From Streptomyces laurentii (GTDB taxonomy: Bacteria > Actinomycetota > Actinomycetes > Streptomycetales > Streptomycetaceae), in assembly GCA_002355495.1 (NCBI GenBank), contig AP017424.1, positions 5,273,501 through 5,337,500 of the forward strand: a stretch of 64,000 nt of DNA. Direction: 5' to 3'. Position 1 is the stretch's first letter; the number at the start of each line of letters is the position of its first letter. Positions 26,318-33,985 of this stretch are shown here, in pieces. The translations under genes were made by a program, and so were the position numbers. Under the pieces are notes generated by a model. That model was not told where the DNA came from. It saw only the letters and a list, made by a program, of their open reading frames with translations, and made no database searches.

Positions 26318-26719
26318 TCAGTCAGAGGTGCCGAGCACGCGGTCGCGGTACTCCTGGAAGGCGTGCCAGCCGTCGGGGCCGTCGGGTTCGAGCAGACCGG
26401 AGGAGAGGTCCAGAGCCCGGCAGCCCAAGGCGTCCGCGATCCGGAAGACGACAGCGAGTACGTCGTCGCCGGAGCCCCGGATGTGGAGCATGACCGAGTG
26501 CACGGCGTCGGCATCGCCGATGTTGAGCTCCATGGACCAGCTCGGGCCGACGAGTTCGCCCCACGCGGGGTCCGACAGATCGACCCCGGGCACGGCCGCC
26601 CGCACGGCGGCGCCGACGTCCTGGGGCGTGCCGAGCGGGGGCGGGGTGTAGTCGGCGGGTATGTCCTCCGACGACGTGATGCCGGCGGGCAGGCGGAAGA
26701 GGAGAACGTCCCAGCTCAT
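26318..26719 (-). CDS. Conserved hypothetical protein, partner of DUF4259 gene
   Basis: A 133-residue soluble protein starting MSWDVLLFRLPAG. It contains SWSMELNIGDADAVHSVMLH and VVFRIADALGCRALDLSSG, an alternating beta/alpha pattern reminiscent of small immunity-type or SUKH-like proteins, though I cannot place it in a family. It overlaps the stop of the DUF4259 gene by 4 nt (ATGA), so the two are coupled. Small acidic partner genes of this kind are frequent in actinobacterial immunity or stress loci; that link is only a guess. It is convergent with the hydrolase gene across 35 bp. Confidence 0.75.
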   Translation of the reverse strand: MSWDVLLFRLPAGITSSEDIPADYTPPPLGTPQDVGAAVRAAVPGVDLSDPAWGELVGPSWSMELNIGDADAVHSVMLHIRGSGDDVLAVVFRIADALGCRALDLSSGLLEPDGPDGWHAFQEYRDRVLGTSD

Positions 26720-27186
26720 GACGGCCTTCCGGGCGCGTCGACGGGGGCGGCGGGCAGCAGGTTCGGAGCGAGCTGTTCGCCGGGAGGCGTGGGGGCGAGT
26801 ACGGTGCGCAGCCGGTCGATGCCCGACTGCCAGAGGTTGCCCTCGCCGGATTCTTCCCAGAGTTCGAGGAGTTCGGACGGCTCGGTCACGACGCGGTCGA
26901 GGGTCTGGAGGGCGAGGGCGCGCAGACCGGTGAGGTCGGGGAGGGGCTCGTCCGGTCCGTAGTGCGGGTGGGCGCGCTCGCCGCCAGGGAATTGCGTGGC
27001 GACCAGGGCGGCCGCGGCGACGGCTTCGGCGGCGACGTCCGCGTCGAGCTCGTCGGTCGTGCCGACCGCCCCCGCGAGCGTGTCGTGGACCAGGCCCTGG
27101 CGCGCCTCCAAGGAGGCGTCGTCGAGGGTGCCGCACCAGTCCGCGGCGGTGTCGTTGTCGAAGGGGCCGATGTCCCAGGTGCCCAT
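26716..27186 (-). CDS. DUF4259 domain protein
   Basis: A 156-residue protein with the DUF4259 start MGTWDIGPFDNDTAADWCGT and the following DADVAAEAVAAAALVATQFPG. The rest is helical and acidic. A near-consensus AAGGAGGA stands 6 nt before the ATG. The biochemical role of the family is unknown to me. It is the upstream member of a two-gene unit and could be read from the same transcript as the small membrane genes ending at 27282 (95-bp gap). Confidence 0.88.
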   Translation of the reverse strand: MGTWDIGPFDNDTAADWCGTLDDASLEARQGLVHDTLAGAVGTTDELDADVAAEAVAAAALVATQFPGGERAHPHYGPDEPLPDLTGLRALALQTLDRVVTEPSELLELWEESGEGNLWQSGIDRLRTVLAPTPPGEQLAPNLLPAAPVDAPGRPS

Positions 27187-27281
27187 GTCCGCTCCTCCTT
27201 GAGGTGGTGTGCGGGCATCGTGGCAGCCACCACTGACAACGGCCGGGGAGGTGGAAAGAGAAGGGGGAGGGCGGAGCGGGC

Positions 27282-27644
27282 TCACGGCTCCCGTTCGTCG
27301 CGTCCCGTGTTCGTGTTCGTCTCTGTCTCTGTCTCTTTCTCTGTCTCCGTGCCCGTGCCTCTGCGGCGGATGTGCACCGTGCCGGAGCCCAGGTCCACCC
27401 GGAAGGGCGGGTCCTCCGCCGGCTTGACGTTCTTCCGCACGCGTTCCTGTTCCATCGCGCGCTTGACCGCCTGGGCTCCGGGGTCGCCCTCCTGGACGAA
27501 ATCGACGCCGATGGACGACAGGCCCTTGGTCTTGCGCCAGTAGATCCAGCCGCGCGCCTCCATCGCCAGCAGCACGCGGTCCGCCAGAAACGCGCCGGCC
27601 CCCAGCGCGACGATCACTCCCGCGACCCACAGCACCGTGGTCAT
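27282..27644 (-). CDS. Small membrane-anchored protein with Glu-Thr repeat tail
   Basis: A 120-residue protein. One N-terminal membrane helix (TTVLWVAGVIVALGAGAFLA) is followed by a soluble segment with WIYWRKTKGLSSIGVDFVQE. The charged tail is a Glu-Thr/Asn-Thr repeat (TETEKETETETNTNTG) encoded by seven 6-bp units at 27307-27348. I do not recognise the family. Its ATG overlaps the TGA of the 46-residue membrane gene upstream by 4 nt, so they form a pair. The divergent lon promoter region lies just upstream of that pair. Confidence 0.7.
   Translation of the reverse strand: MTTVLWVAGVIVALGAGAFLADRVLLAMEARGWIYWRKTKGLSSIGVDFVQEGDPGAQAVKRAMEQERVRKNVKPAEDPPFRVDLGSGTVHIRRRGTGTETEKETETETNTNTGRDEREP
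27307..27348. repeat. Hexanucleotide coding repeat
   Basis: Two GTGTTC units are followed by three exact GTCTCT units and two variants, giving seven 6-bp units. They encode the Glu-Thr/Asn-Thr tail on the minus strand. Confidence 0.85.
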
Positions 27645-27781
27645 CGGCCGGCACCCCGCCTCAGTAGACCGGCCCACCGGCCGAGCCCCCGGCGCCGTAT
27701 CCGTACGGCCGGCCACGCGAAGAACGCCAGAACCGCGGCGAAGCCCGCCGTCACGATGAGAAACGGTAAGAACGCACCCAT
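27641..27781 (-). CDS. 46-residue single-span membrane protein
   Basis: This small gene reads MGAFLPFLIVTAGFAAVLAF..., one hydrophobic helix of about 22 residues, then an Arg-rich positively charged tail (RIRRRGLGRWAGLLRRGAGR). Positive-inside logic puts the N-terminus outside and the tail in the cytoplasm. The TGA overlaps the next ATG by 4 nt (27641-27644), which argues for a real translated gene. The ATG is 89 bp from the near-palindromic ClgR site at 27870-27887, which is also shared with lon on the other strand. Function unknown. Confidence 0.6.
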   Translation of the reverse strand: MGAFLPFLIVTAGFAAVLAFFAWPAVRIRRRGLGRWAGLLRRGAGR

Positions 27782-27869
27782 GGCGCGAGCCTATGTGGCC
27801 GCCTGCGGCAGGCCGAGTGTCCTGCCGCACCCCCACTTCGGCCGACGCCGTCCGAAGGCCCGGCCGGGG

Positions 27870-27887
27870 TGATCGCTCAGAGCGAAC
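27870..27887 (+). promoter_or_regulatory. ClgR operator upstream of lon
   Basis: TGATCGCTCAGAGCGAAC; its complement is GTTCGC-N5-GCG, the ClgR consensus. ClgR is known to activate lon in Streptomyces. TAGGGA, a possible -10, starts 8 nt after the GCG. Confidence 0.88.
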
Positions 27888-27920
27888 AAGGGTAGGGAAC
27901 ACCGGGAGGCTCACATGCAT

Positions 27921-27939
27921 TGAGTCGGTGTAGCTCAAC
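27921..27939 (+). promoter_or_regulatory. HspR operator (HAIR-like element) upstream of lon
   Basis: TTGAG-N9-CTCAA matches the core of the HAIR element (CTTGAGT-N7-ACTCAAG) bound by HspR, which represses lon in Streptomyces. It ends 21 nt before the lon ATG, where a repressor would block transcription or elongation. Confidence 0.85.
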
Positions 27940-27960
27940 TTGACTGCCGAAGGGGAGATC

Positions 27961-30372
27961 ATGGCTTCCGAGTCCGTGGCGTCCGCGCCGCTTACCCTGC
28001 CTGTGCTGCCGCTCGACGACGAGGTCGTGCTGCCCGGAATGGTCGTGCCGCTGGACCTGTCCGACAACGAGGTGCGGGCCGCGGTCGAGGCCGCGCAGGC
28101 CGCCGCGCGTGGGGGCAGCGGCAAGCCGAGGGTGCTGCTCGTGCCCCGGGTCGACGGCACATACGCCGCGACCGGTGTGCTCGGCACCGTCGAGCAGGTC
28201 GGGCGGCTGTCCGACGGCGACCCCGGCGCGCTCGTGCGCGGTCGCGGGCGGGTGCGGATCGGCGCCGGGACGACGGGGCCCGGCGGGGCCCTGTGGGTCG
28301 AGGGCAGCACCGTCGAGGAGACCCTGCCCGACCCGATTCCCGGCTCCGTGACCGAGCTGGTCAAGGAGTACAAGGCGCTGGCCACCAGCTGGCTGAAGAA
28401 GCGCGGGGCCTGGCAGGTCGTCGACCGCGTCCAGCAGATCGAGGACGTCGGAGCCCTCGCCGACAACGCCGGCTACTCGCCCTTCCTCACCGTCGACCAG
28501 AAGGTCGCCCTGCTGGAGACCGCCGACCCGGTCGCCCGGCTCCGGCTCGCCACCGCGCAGCTGCGCGAGCACCTGGCCGAGCAGGACGTCGCCGAGACCA
28601 TCGCCAAGGACGTCCAGGAGGGCGTCGACAAGCAGCAGCGCGAGTTCCTGCTGCGCCGCCAGCTCGACGCCGTACGCAAGGAACTGCGCGACCTCAACGG
28701 CGAGGGCGAGGGTGACGAGTCCGACGACTACCGCGCCCGCGTCGAGGCCGCCGACCTGCCGGAGAAGGTCCGCGAGGCGGCCCTGAAGGAAGTCGAGAAG
28801 CTGGAGCGTTCCAGCGACCAGTCCCCGGAAGGGTCCTGGATCCGCACCTGGCTCGACACCGTGCTCGAACTGCCGTGGAACGAGCGTACGGAGGACGCGT
28901 ACGACATCCAGGGCGCCCAGGCGGTCCTCGACGCCGAGCACGCGGGCCTGGAGGACGTGAAGGAGCGGATCACCGAGTACCTGGCGGTGCGCAAGCGGCG
29001 GGCCGAGCGCGGCCTCGGGGTCGTCGGCGGCCGTCGCGGCGGCGCGGTGCTCGCGCTGGTCGGCCCGCCCGGCGTCGGAAAGACCTCGATCGCCGAATCG
29101 GTCGCGCACGCGATGGGGCGGAAGTTCGTCCGCGTCGCGCTCGGCGGCGTACGCGACGAGGCGGAGATCCGCGGTCACCGGCGGACGTACGTCGGCGCGC
29201 TGCCCGGCCGTGTCGTCCGGGCGATCAAGGAAGCCGGGTCCATGAACCCGGTGGTGCTGCTCGACGAGATCGACAAGGTCGGCTCCGACTACCGGGGCGA
29301 CCCGGCCGCGGCCCTCCTGGAGGTCCTGGACCCGGCGCAGAACCACACCTTCCGCGACCACTACCTGGAGGTCGAACTCGACCTGAGCGACGTCGTGTTC
29401 CTGGCGACCGCCAATGTCCTCGAATCCATCCCGGAGGCCCTGCTCGACCGGATGGAGCTGGTCCGGCTCGACGGCTACACCGAGGACGAGAAGGTCGTCA
29501 TCGCCCGCGACCACCTGCTGCCGAGGCAGCTGGAGCGGGCCGGTCTGGAGAAGGGCGAGGTCGTCCTGGAGGAGGCGGCGCTGCGCCGGCTCGCCGGCGA
29601 GTACACCCGGGAGGCGGGCGTCCGCACCCTGGAGCGTTCGATCGCCCGGCTGCTCCGGAAGGTCGCCGCCCAGCACGAACTCGGCGGGCGGGAGCTGCCG
29701 TTCACCATCGGACCCGACGAGCTGCGCGGCCTGATCGGCCGTCCGCACCACGTCCCCGAGTCGGCGCAGGACCCGGCCGAACGCCGTACCTCCGTGCCCG
29801 GTGTCGCCACCGGGCTCGCGGTGACCGGCGCGGGCGGCGATGTCCTGTTCGTCGAGGCGTCGCTGGCCGACCCGGAGACCGGCGCGGCCGGACTGACCCT
29901 CACCGGCCAGCTCGGCGACGTCATGAAGGAGTCCGCGCGGATCGCGCTCTCCTTCCTCCGCTCCCACGGCGCGGAACTGGAACTGCCCGTCACCGGTCTG
30001 AAGGACCGCGGCGTGCACATCCACTTCCCGGCGGGCGCGGTGCCCAAGGACGGTCCGAGCGCCGGCATCACCATGACGACGGCCCTCGCCTCGCTCCTCT
30101 CGGGCCGGCTGGTTCGCACCGATGTCGCGATGACCGGCGAGGTCTCGCTGACCGGCCGCGTCCTGCCGATCGGCGGCCTGAAGCAGAAGCTGCTGGCCGC
30201 CCACCGCGCGGGCGTCACGACCGTCGTGATCCCCAAGCGCAACGAGGCCGACCTGGACGACGTCCCGGCTGAGATCCTCGACAAGCTGGAGGTCCACCCG
30301 GTCACCGATGTCCGCCAGGTGCTGGAGATCGCCCTCGCCCCGGCGGAGGTCGCGGTGAGCGCGGCGGCCTGA
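27961..30372 (+). CDS. lon: ATP-dependent protease Lon
   Basis: An 803-residue LonA. The N-terminal substrate-binding domain (LTLPVLPLDDEVVLPGMVVP), a coiled region (QQREFLLRRQLDAVRKEL), the AAA+ module with Walker A GPPGVGKTS near residue 367 and Walker B PVVLLDEIDKV, and the Ser-Lys protease domain with Ser700 in KDGPSAGITM and Lys743 in GGLKQKLLAA are all present. Lon degrades misfolded and regulatory proteins in the cytoplasm. ATG 27961 is set by GGGGAG 3 nt upstream. An activator site (ClgR) and a repressor site (HspR) precede it, and a strong terminator follows at 30391. Confidence 0.98.
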   Translation: MASESVASAPLTLPVLPLDDEVVLPGMVVPLDLSDNEVRAAVEAAQAAARGGSGKPRVLLVPRVDGTYAATGVLGTVEQVGRLSDGDPGALVRGRGRVRIGAGTTGPGGALWVEGSTVEETLPDPIPGSVTELVKEYKALATSWLKKRGAWQVVDRVQQIEDVGALADNAGYSPFLTVDQKVALLETADPVARLRLATAQLREHLAEQDVAETIAKDVQEGVDKQQREFLLRRQLDAVRKELRDLNGEGEGDESDDYRARVEAADLPEKVREAALKEVEKLERSSDQSPEGSWIRTWLDTVLELPWNERTEDAYDIQGAQAVLDAEHAGLEDVKERITEYLAVRKRRAERGLGVVGGRRGGAVLALVGPPGVGKTSIAESVAHAMGRKFVRVALGGVRDEAEIRGHRRTYVGALPGRVVRAIKEAGSMNPVVLLDEIDKVGSDYRGDPAAALLEVLDPAQNHTFRDHYLEVELDLSDVVFLATANVLESIPEALLDRMELVRLDGYTEDEKVVIARDHLLPRQLERAGLEKGEVVLEEAALRRLAGEYTREAGVRTLERSIARLLRKVAAQHELGGRELPFTIGPDELRGLIGRPHHVPESAQDPAERRTSVPGVATGLAVTGAGGDVLFVEASLADPETGAAGLTLTGQLGDVMKESARIALSFLRSHGAELELPVTGLKDRGVHIHFPAGAVPKDGPSAGITMTTALASLLSGRLVRTDVAMTGEVSLTGRVLPIGGLKQKLLAAHRAGVTTVVIPKRNEADLDDVPAEILDKLEVHPVTDVRQVLEIALAPAEVAVSAAA

Positions 30373-30390
30373 TCCGGCGGCGGTGGGTGG

Positions 30391-30426
30391 CGGCTGTGCG
30401 CTCTCCACGCGGGGGGCGCACAGCCG
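30391..30426 (+). terminator. lon terminator
   Basis: CGGCTGTGCGC and GCGCACAGCCG form a perfect 11-bp stem with a 14-nt loop, followed by TTGTC. It starts 19 nt after the lon stop. Confidence 0.9.
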
Positions 30427-30456
30427 TTGTCAGTGCCGGCGGCGATGCTGAGGCGC

Positions 30457-31050
30457 ATGACCGAAGACGACTTCTGGACCCTCGTCGCCGCGTCGGGCAC
30501 GCGGCCCGGCGACCGGCAGGCCCGTGAGGACTGGCTGGGCCGGCGGCTCCTGGAGCTGCCGGCCGACGCCGTCGCCGCGTTCCAGGCGCGCTTGGAGGCG
30601 GCCGTCGACGCCGCGTACACCTGGCCCTTGTGGGACGCGGCGGCCCGGATCGAGGACGGCTGGTGCTCGGACGACGGGTTCGTGTCCTTCCGGCTCTGGC
30701 TGGTGGCGCGGGGCCGGACCGTGTACGAGACGGCGGTCGCCGACCCGGACACGCTGGCCGCTCTGCCCGAGCTCCGCGCCCTCGCCGGGCGGCGCATCGA
30801 GGACTGGGACGACGAGGAGTGGCCCGAGTGGGAGCGCCTCGACCGTATAGCCCGGGAGGTCTGGAACCAGACGACCGGACGCGACGGCGAGGACTTCGAC
30901 GCCTTTTACGACGCGGTCGACGCGGCGGACCTGGTCACAGGCGACGCGGCCCGGGCGCGGGACCCGGAGGGCGGCGAGCCGTCGGGGCGCAGGGGAGAAC
31001 TCCTGCCCCGGCTCGCCGCCCTCTTCCCGCGCCCGGACGGCCTGGACTAG
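30457..31050 (+). CDS. DUF4240 domain protein
   Basis: A 197-residue protein with the DUF4240 signature: MTEDDFWTLV, then LELPADAVAAFQARLEAAVD, AYTWPLWDAAARIEDGWCSD and FVSFRLWLVARGRTVYE. ATG 30457 is chosen because family members start MxxxxFW; the frame is open upstream into the lon terminator. The domain is thought to be a small alpha-helical protein often found near WGR-type or immunity genes, with no known activity. The acidic C-terminus is variable. Confidence 0.88.
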   Translation: MTEDDFWTLVAASGTRPGDRQAREDWLGRRLLELPADAVAAFQARLEAAVDAAYTWPLWDAAARIEDGWCSDDGFVSFRLWLVARGRTVYETAVADPDTLAALPELRALAGRRIEDWDDEEWPEWERLDRIAREVWNQTTGRDGEDFDAFYDAVDAADLVTGDAARARDPEGGEPSGRRGELLPRLAALFPRPDGLD

Positions 31051-31068
31051 GACGGTTGCCGGAACCCG

Positions 31069-31965
31069 TTATCGGGACTGGCGGGACTGGCCCCGGCGGC
31101 GGGTGAGGAGCAGGCTGCCCGCGCCGAAGGCGGCCAGGGCGCCGGCGCCCGCGAGGGCGAGGGGGAGCGGGGAGCCGGGAGTCCCGGCCGCGTCGGTGGC
31201 GAGGGCCGGGGGCTGCTCGTCGCCACCGTGGCCCGCGTGGCTGACCGTGGAGAGCGTGGCGCCCGCCGCGATCTCCTTCTCCGTCGGGGCCTTCGCCGCC
31301 GCCGCGGACGCGGTGGTCGTGCCGCCGCCGAAGGTGACGTCCGAGCAGCTGTAGAACGCCTCGGGGCTGTCGTTGCGCTGCCACACCATGTAGACGATGT
31401 GACGGCCCGTGCGGGACGGGAGGTCGCCGTCGAACGCGTAGTAGCCGTCGGTCGAGGTGCGGGTGGTGTTGTAGACGGCGGCCGGGGTGGGGTCGAGGTC
31501 GGACCACTTCAGCGGCTGCGTCGGGTCGAAGCCCTGCTTGGTGACGTACATGGTCATGGTGCCGGAGTGCGGCGCCGTCACCCGGATCTTGAAGCCGTAG
31601 GTGCCGGCGGACACCGCCGTGGCGGGCCAGTCGGAGCGGGCCCAGTCGAGGGCGCGGTACTTCTCGCGGTTGGCCGAACAGAGCTTGCCGTCGGGGATGA
31701 GGGCCTTGTGGTTGCCGTCGGCGTTGGCGATGTTGACCTCGTTCCAGTCGTAGAGCGGCTGGGTGCCCGAGTCGGCGACGAGGTCCTTGCACACCTGCGA
31801 CTTCGGGGTCTCCGGCCCCTCCGCGTAGCAGGCCGCGATCCGGCTGACCGGGTTGAACACGGCGCCGTGGGCCTGCGCGACGGTGGGGGTGAGGGCGGTG
31901 AGCGCGGCGGCTGCGGACGCCGCGGCGGCGACCAGGGCGGAGGTGCGGCGGGAGGACGACGGCAT
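31069..31965 (-). CDS. Lytic polysaccharide monooxygenase, AA10 (chitin-binding family 33) with C-terminal membrane anchor
   Basis: A 298-residue precursor. A signal peptide of about 32 residues ending AQA leaves His33 (HGAVFNPVSR) as the new N-terminus, the first ligand of the copper histidine brace. His133 in VTAPHSGTMTM is the likely second. The domain (about 33-225) is followed by a linker, a hydrophobic helix (LALAGAGALAAFGAGSLLL) and an RRR tail. It therefore stays anchored at the cell surface rather than carrying a binding module, and there is no LPXTG. AA10 enzymes oxidatively cleave chitin or cellulose. A DasR-like site lies 96 nt upstream, favouring chitin. Confidence 0.92.
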   Translation of the reverse strand: MPSSSRRTSALVAAAASAAAALTALTPTVAQAHGAVFNPVSRIAACYAEGPETPKSQVCKDLVADSGTQPLYDWNEVNIANADGNHKALIPDGKLCSANREKYRALDWARSDWPATAVSAGTYGFKIRVTAPHSGTMTMYVTKQGFDPTQPLKWSDLDPTPAAVYNTTRTSTDGYYAFDGDLPSRTGRHIVYMVWQRNDSPEAFYSCSDVTFGGGTTTASAAAAKAPTEKEIAAGATLSTVSHAGHGGDEQPPALATDAAGTPGSPLPLALAGAGALAAFGAGSLLLTRRRGQSRQSR

Positions 31966-32060
31966 GCGGGGGCTCTCTCTCGTACGCGGGGGAGGACGGG
32001 GAGCAACACATCGGCGGCACACGGGAGTTACGGGGATCCGCGCGCCGCCCCGAGGGTCGC

Positions 32061-32076
32061 ATTGGTCCATACCAAT
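32061..32076 (-). promoter_or_regulatory. DasR-like operator (dre) before the LPMO gene
   Basis: ATTGGTCCATACCAAT is a palindrome with 6-bp arms and matches the 16-bp DasR consensus ACTGGTCTAGACCACT at 12 positions. DasR controls chitin and N-acetylglucosamine genes in Streptomyces, consistent with a chitin-active LPMO. Confidence 0.78.
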
Positions 32077-32168
32077 GAGCAAGAGGGAGAACTGAAGAGC
32101 CCGGAAATCCCGCCGTCGTGCGCCCCTCGCCCCCGCGAGAGGGGTGCCCCCGCGGACACGCAAAGGGG

Positions 32169-32202
32169 CGGGGCCCCGGGGGGTCGTCACCCCGGGGCCC
32201 CG
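32169..32202 (-). terminator. Terminator after the GH25 lysozyme gene
   Basis: A stem of about 14 bp, CGGGGCCCCGGGG... pairing with ACCCCGGGGCCCCG around a CGTC loop, with a small bulge. It lies 65 nt beyond the lysozyme stop. Confidence 0.85.
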
Positions 32203-32266
32203 CGGGAGCCCGCCCGAGTCCGCGTACGGTGCCCGCCCCGTACGCGGCGTCCGGCGCGGCTCCGGC

Positions 32267-33109
32267 TCAGCCGTTCGCGAGTGCCTGCACGCGCGAGAGG
32301 TCGCCGTTGAAGTGGCTGTGGTCGCCGACGTTCGGGCCGGTGGAGGTGTACTGCCACATCGTGTAGTACGGCCAGCCGGCCGGCAGCGTACCGACGGTGG
32401 TGGCGTAGCGCGCGACCCACAGCGGGTTCGTCGCGGCGAAGCCGGCGTAGTTGCCGGTGCACTGGGTCCACCAGCTCGTCGCCGTGTAGATCACCGCGTC
32501 ACGGCCGGTCCGGGCCTTGTAGCGGGCGAGGAAGTCGCGGATCCAGGTGACCATCGCGGCCTGCGTCTTGCCGTAGCAGGCGTCGCCGTACGGGTTCCAC
32601 TCGATGTCGAGCGCGCCGGGCAGCGTCTTGCCGTCCTTGGACCAGCCGCCGCCGTTGTTGACGAAGTAGTCGGCCTGGGCCGCGCCGGTCGTGGTGTCGG
32701 GGGTGGCGAAGTGGTACGAGCCGCGGATCATGCCCACGTTGTACGAGCCGTTGTACTGCTGCGCGAAGTAGGGGTTCTGGTAGTAGGTCCCCTCCGTCGC
32801 CTTGACGTAGGCCCACTTCACCCCGCTGCTCCACAGGGTCGGCCAGGCCACGTTCCCCTGGTGGCCGGAGACGTCGACGCCCTCGGTCTGGACGGCCTCG
32901 ATGGAGACGCCGCCGGGCTGCCCGCTCTGGCCGTCGTGGGCGAGGACGCCCATGCCCATGTGCGCGGAGCCGCGCGCGGGGATCTGCTTGGCGCTCGGGC
33001 CCGGGTCCTGGGCGGCGCTGGCGGTGCCGGAGAGGGTGAGGGGGAGAAGGAGCGCCAGGGCCGCGAGGGCGGCACCGGCGAGGGACTTTCCGGATCTGTG
33101 CACACGCAT
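32267..33109 (-). CDS. Secreted GH25 muramidase (lysozyme)
   Basis: A 280-residue precursor with a Sec signal peptide (about 1-32, ending ASA). The GH25 domain shows GVDVSGHQGNVAW, KATEGTYYQNPYF, the catalytic DxE pair in ALDIEWNPYG and the end MWQYTSTGPNVGDHSHFNGD. It belongs to the cellosyl-like muramidases that cut the MurNAc-GlcNAc bond of peptidoglycan, in remodelling or attack on other bacteria. No cell-wall-binding repeats are seen. GGAGG precedes the ATG by 6 nt. A perfect 14-bp inverted repeat lies 89 nt upstream. Confidence 0.95.
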   Translation of the reverse strand: MRVHRSGKSLAGAALAALALLLPLTLSGTASAAQDPGPSAKQIPARGSAHMGMGVLAHDGQSGQPGGVSIEAVQTEGVDVSGHQGNVAWPTLWSSGVKWAYVKATEGTYYQNPYFAQQYNGSYNVGMIRGSYHFATPDTTTGAAQADYFVNNGGGWSKDGKTLPGALDIEWNPYGDACYGKTQAAMVTWIRDFLARYKARTGRDAVIYTATSWWTQCTGNYAGFAATNPLWVARYATTVGTLPAGWPYYTMWQYTSTGPNVGDHSHFNGDLSRVQALANG

Positions 33110-33197
33110 TGCGTGCCTCCGCAGAGTCGAGGGGGGAAGGCCGGATCGTGAGGTTCCGCGCCGGTGGCGGCCCGGCGCGGAACCATGAGGCGTGACG

Positions 33198-33230
33198 CGC
33201 ACATGACATGTGATGGACATGTCATGTGCG
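33198..33230 (-). promoter_or_regulatory. Perfect 14-bp inverted repeat upstream of the lysozyme gene
   Basis: CGCACATGACATGT and ACATGTCATGTGCG flank the 5-nt spacer GATGG. It lies between the divergent lysozyme (89 nt away) and MarR (155 nt away) starts. Such a long dyad in a promoter gap is probably an operator, but a structured leader RNA is possible. The binding factor is unknown; the adjacent MarR is one candidate. Confidence 0.75.
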
Positions 33231-33384
33231 TCGCCAGGGACGACGCTACGCACGTAGACCCGCCGACGGAAGGGGGTCCGAGTGCTTCCGTTGGTCTAAT
33301 CCTGCGAAATACTGAGAGAGCTGCGGCGATGGCCGCGGCCGGAGGAAACTTTCAGCGAGCGGAAAGCGCGCGAGGGGTGCTGAC

Positions 33385-33864
33385 GTGCACGAAAGCGGTA
33401 CGGGGAGTGAAGCGCCGGCGTCCGGCGGGAGCGGCGTGGACCCGGAGTTCCTCGCGCTGGAGCGCGAGCTGGCGGTCCTCCTGCGCCGCGCCCGGGCCCA
33501 GTCCGGCGAGATGGCCCGCGAGGTCCACCCGGAACTGGAGTCCGCCGCCTACGGGTTGTTCGTCCGCCTCGACGACGTCGGCCCGCAGCGCGCCACCGAC
33601 CTGGCCGCGTACATCGGAGTCGGCAAGGCGACGATGAGCCGGCAGCTGCGCGCCCTGGAGGACCTCGGCCTGGTCGCCCGCGACCCGGATCCGGTCGACG
33701 GTCGCGCCTCGCTGGTCCGGCTGACCGACGAAGGCCAGGGGCGGTTCCGTCAGGTCCGCGACGCCCGCCGGATGAGCTACGTCCGCAAGCTGGCCGACTG
33801 GGATCGCGCCGAGGTGGCCGAACTGGCCCGCCTGCTCCAGCACTTCAATGTCCGCTCGGCCTGA
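33385..33864 (+). CDS. MarR-family transcriptional regulator
   Basis: A 159-residue MarR protein: helical N-terminus, then AAYGLFVRLDDVGPQRATDL, recognition region YIGVGKATMSRQLRALEDLG and the beta wing DPVDGRASLVRLTDEG. The start is GTG 33385 with GAGGGGTG upstream. It stands alone and faces away from the lysozyme gene, sharing a 275-bp intergenic region with it that carries the long dyad at 33198. MarR proteins usually repress a neighbour in response to a small phenolic or oxidant. Confidence 0.93.
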   Translation: MHESGTGSEAPASGGSGVDPEFLALERELAVLLRRARAQSGEMAREVHPELESAAYGLFVRLDDVGPQRATDLAAYIGVGKATMSRQLRALEDLGLVARDPDPVDGRASLVRLTDEGQGRFRQVRDARRMSYVRKLADWDRAEVAELARLLQHFNVRSA

Positions 33865-33891
33865 TCCCCCCGACGCTCGGTCGGCCTGACC

Positions 33892-33921
33892 CCGGCATCC
33901 GACCGGCCGGCGGGATGCCGG
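33892..33921. terminator. Terminator between convergent MarR and PP2C-like genes
   Basis: CCGGCATCC and GGATGCCGG form a 9-bp stem with a 12-nt loop. Confidence 0.8.
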
Positions 33922-33985
33922 CGAGGCGGAGCGGCGGTGGCATGGGCCGGAGCTCTCCGCCCCCGGTCCGTGCCGCCGCCGCGCG

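Noticed and set aside
23077..27887. Two identical 19-bp sites considered as attachment sites flanking a 4.8-kb insertion
   Set aside because: They fit the ClgR operator consensus on both sides, one precedes lon where ClgR is known to bind, and no integrase or transposase lies between them.
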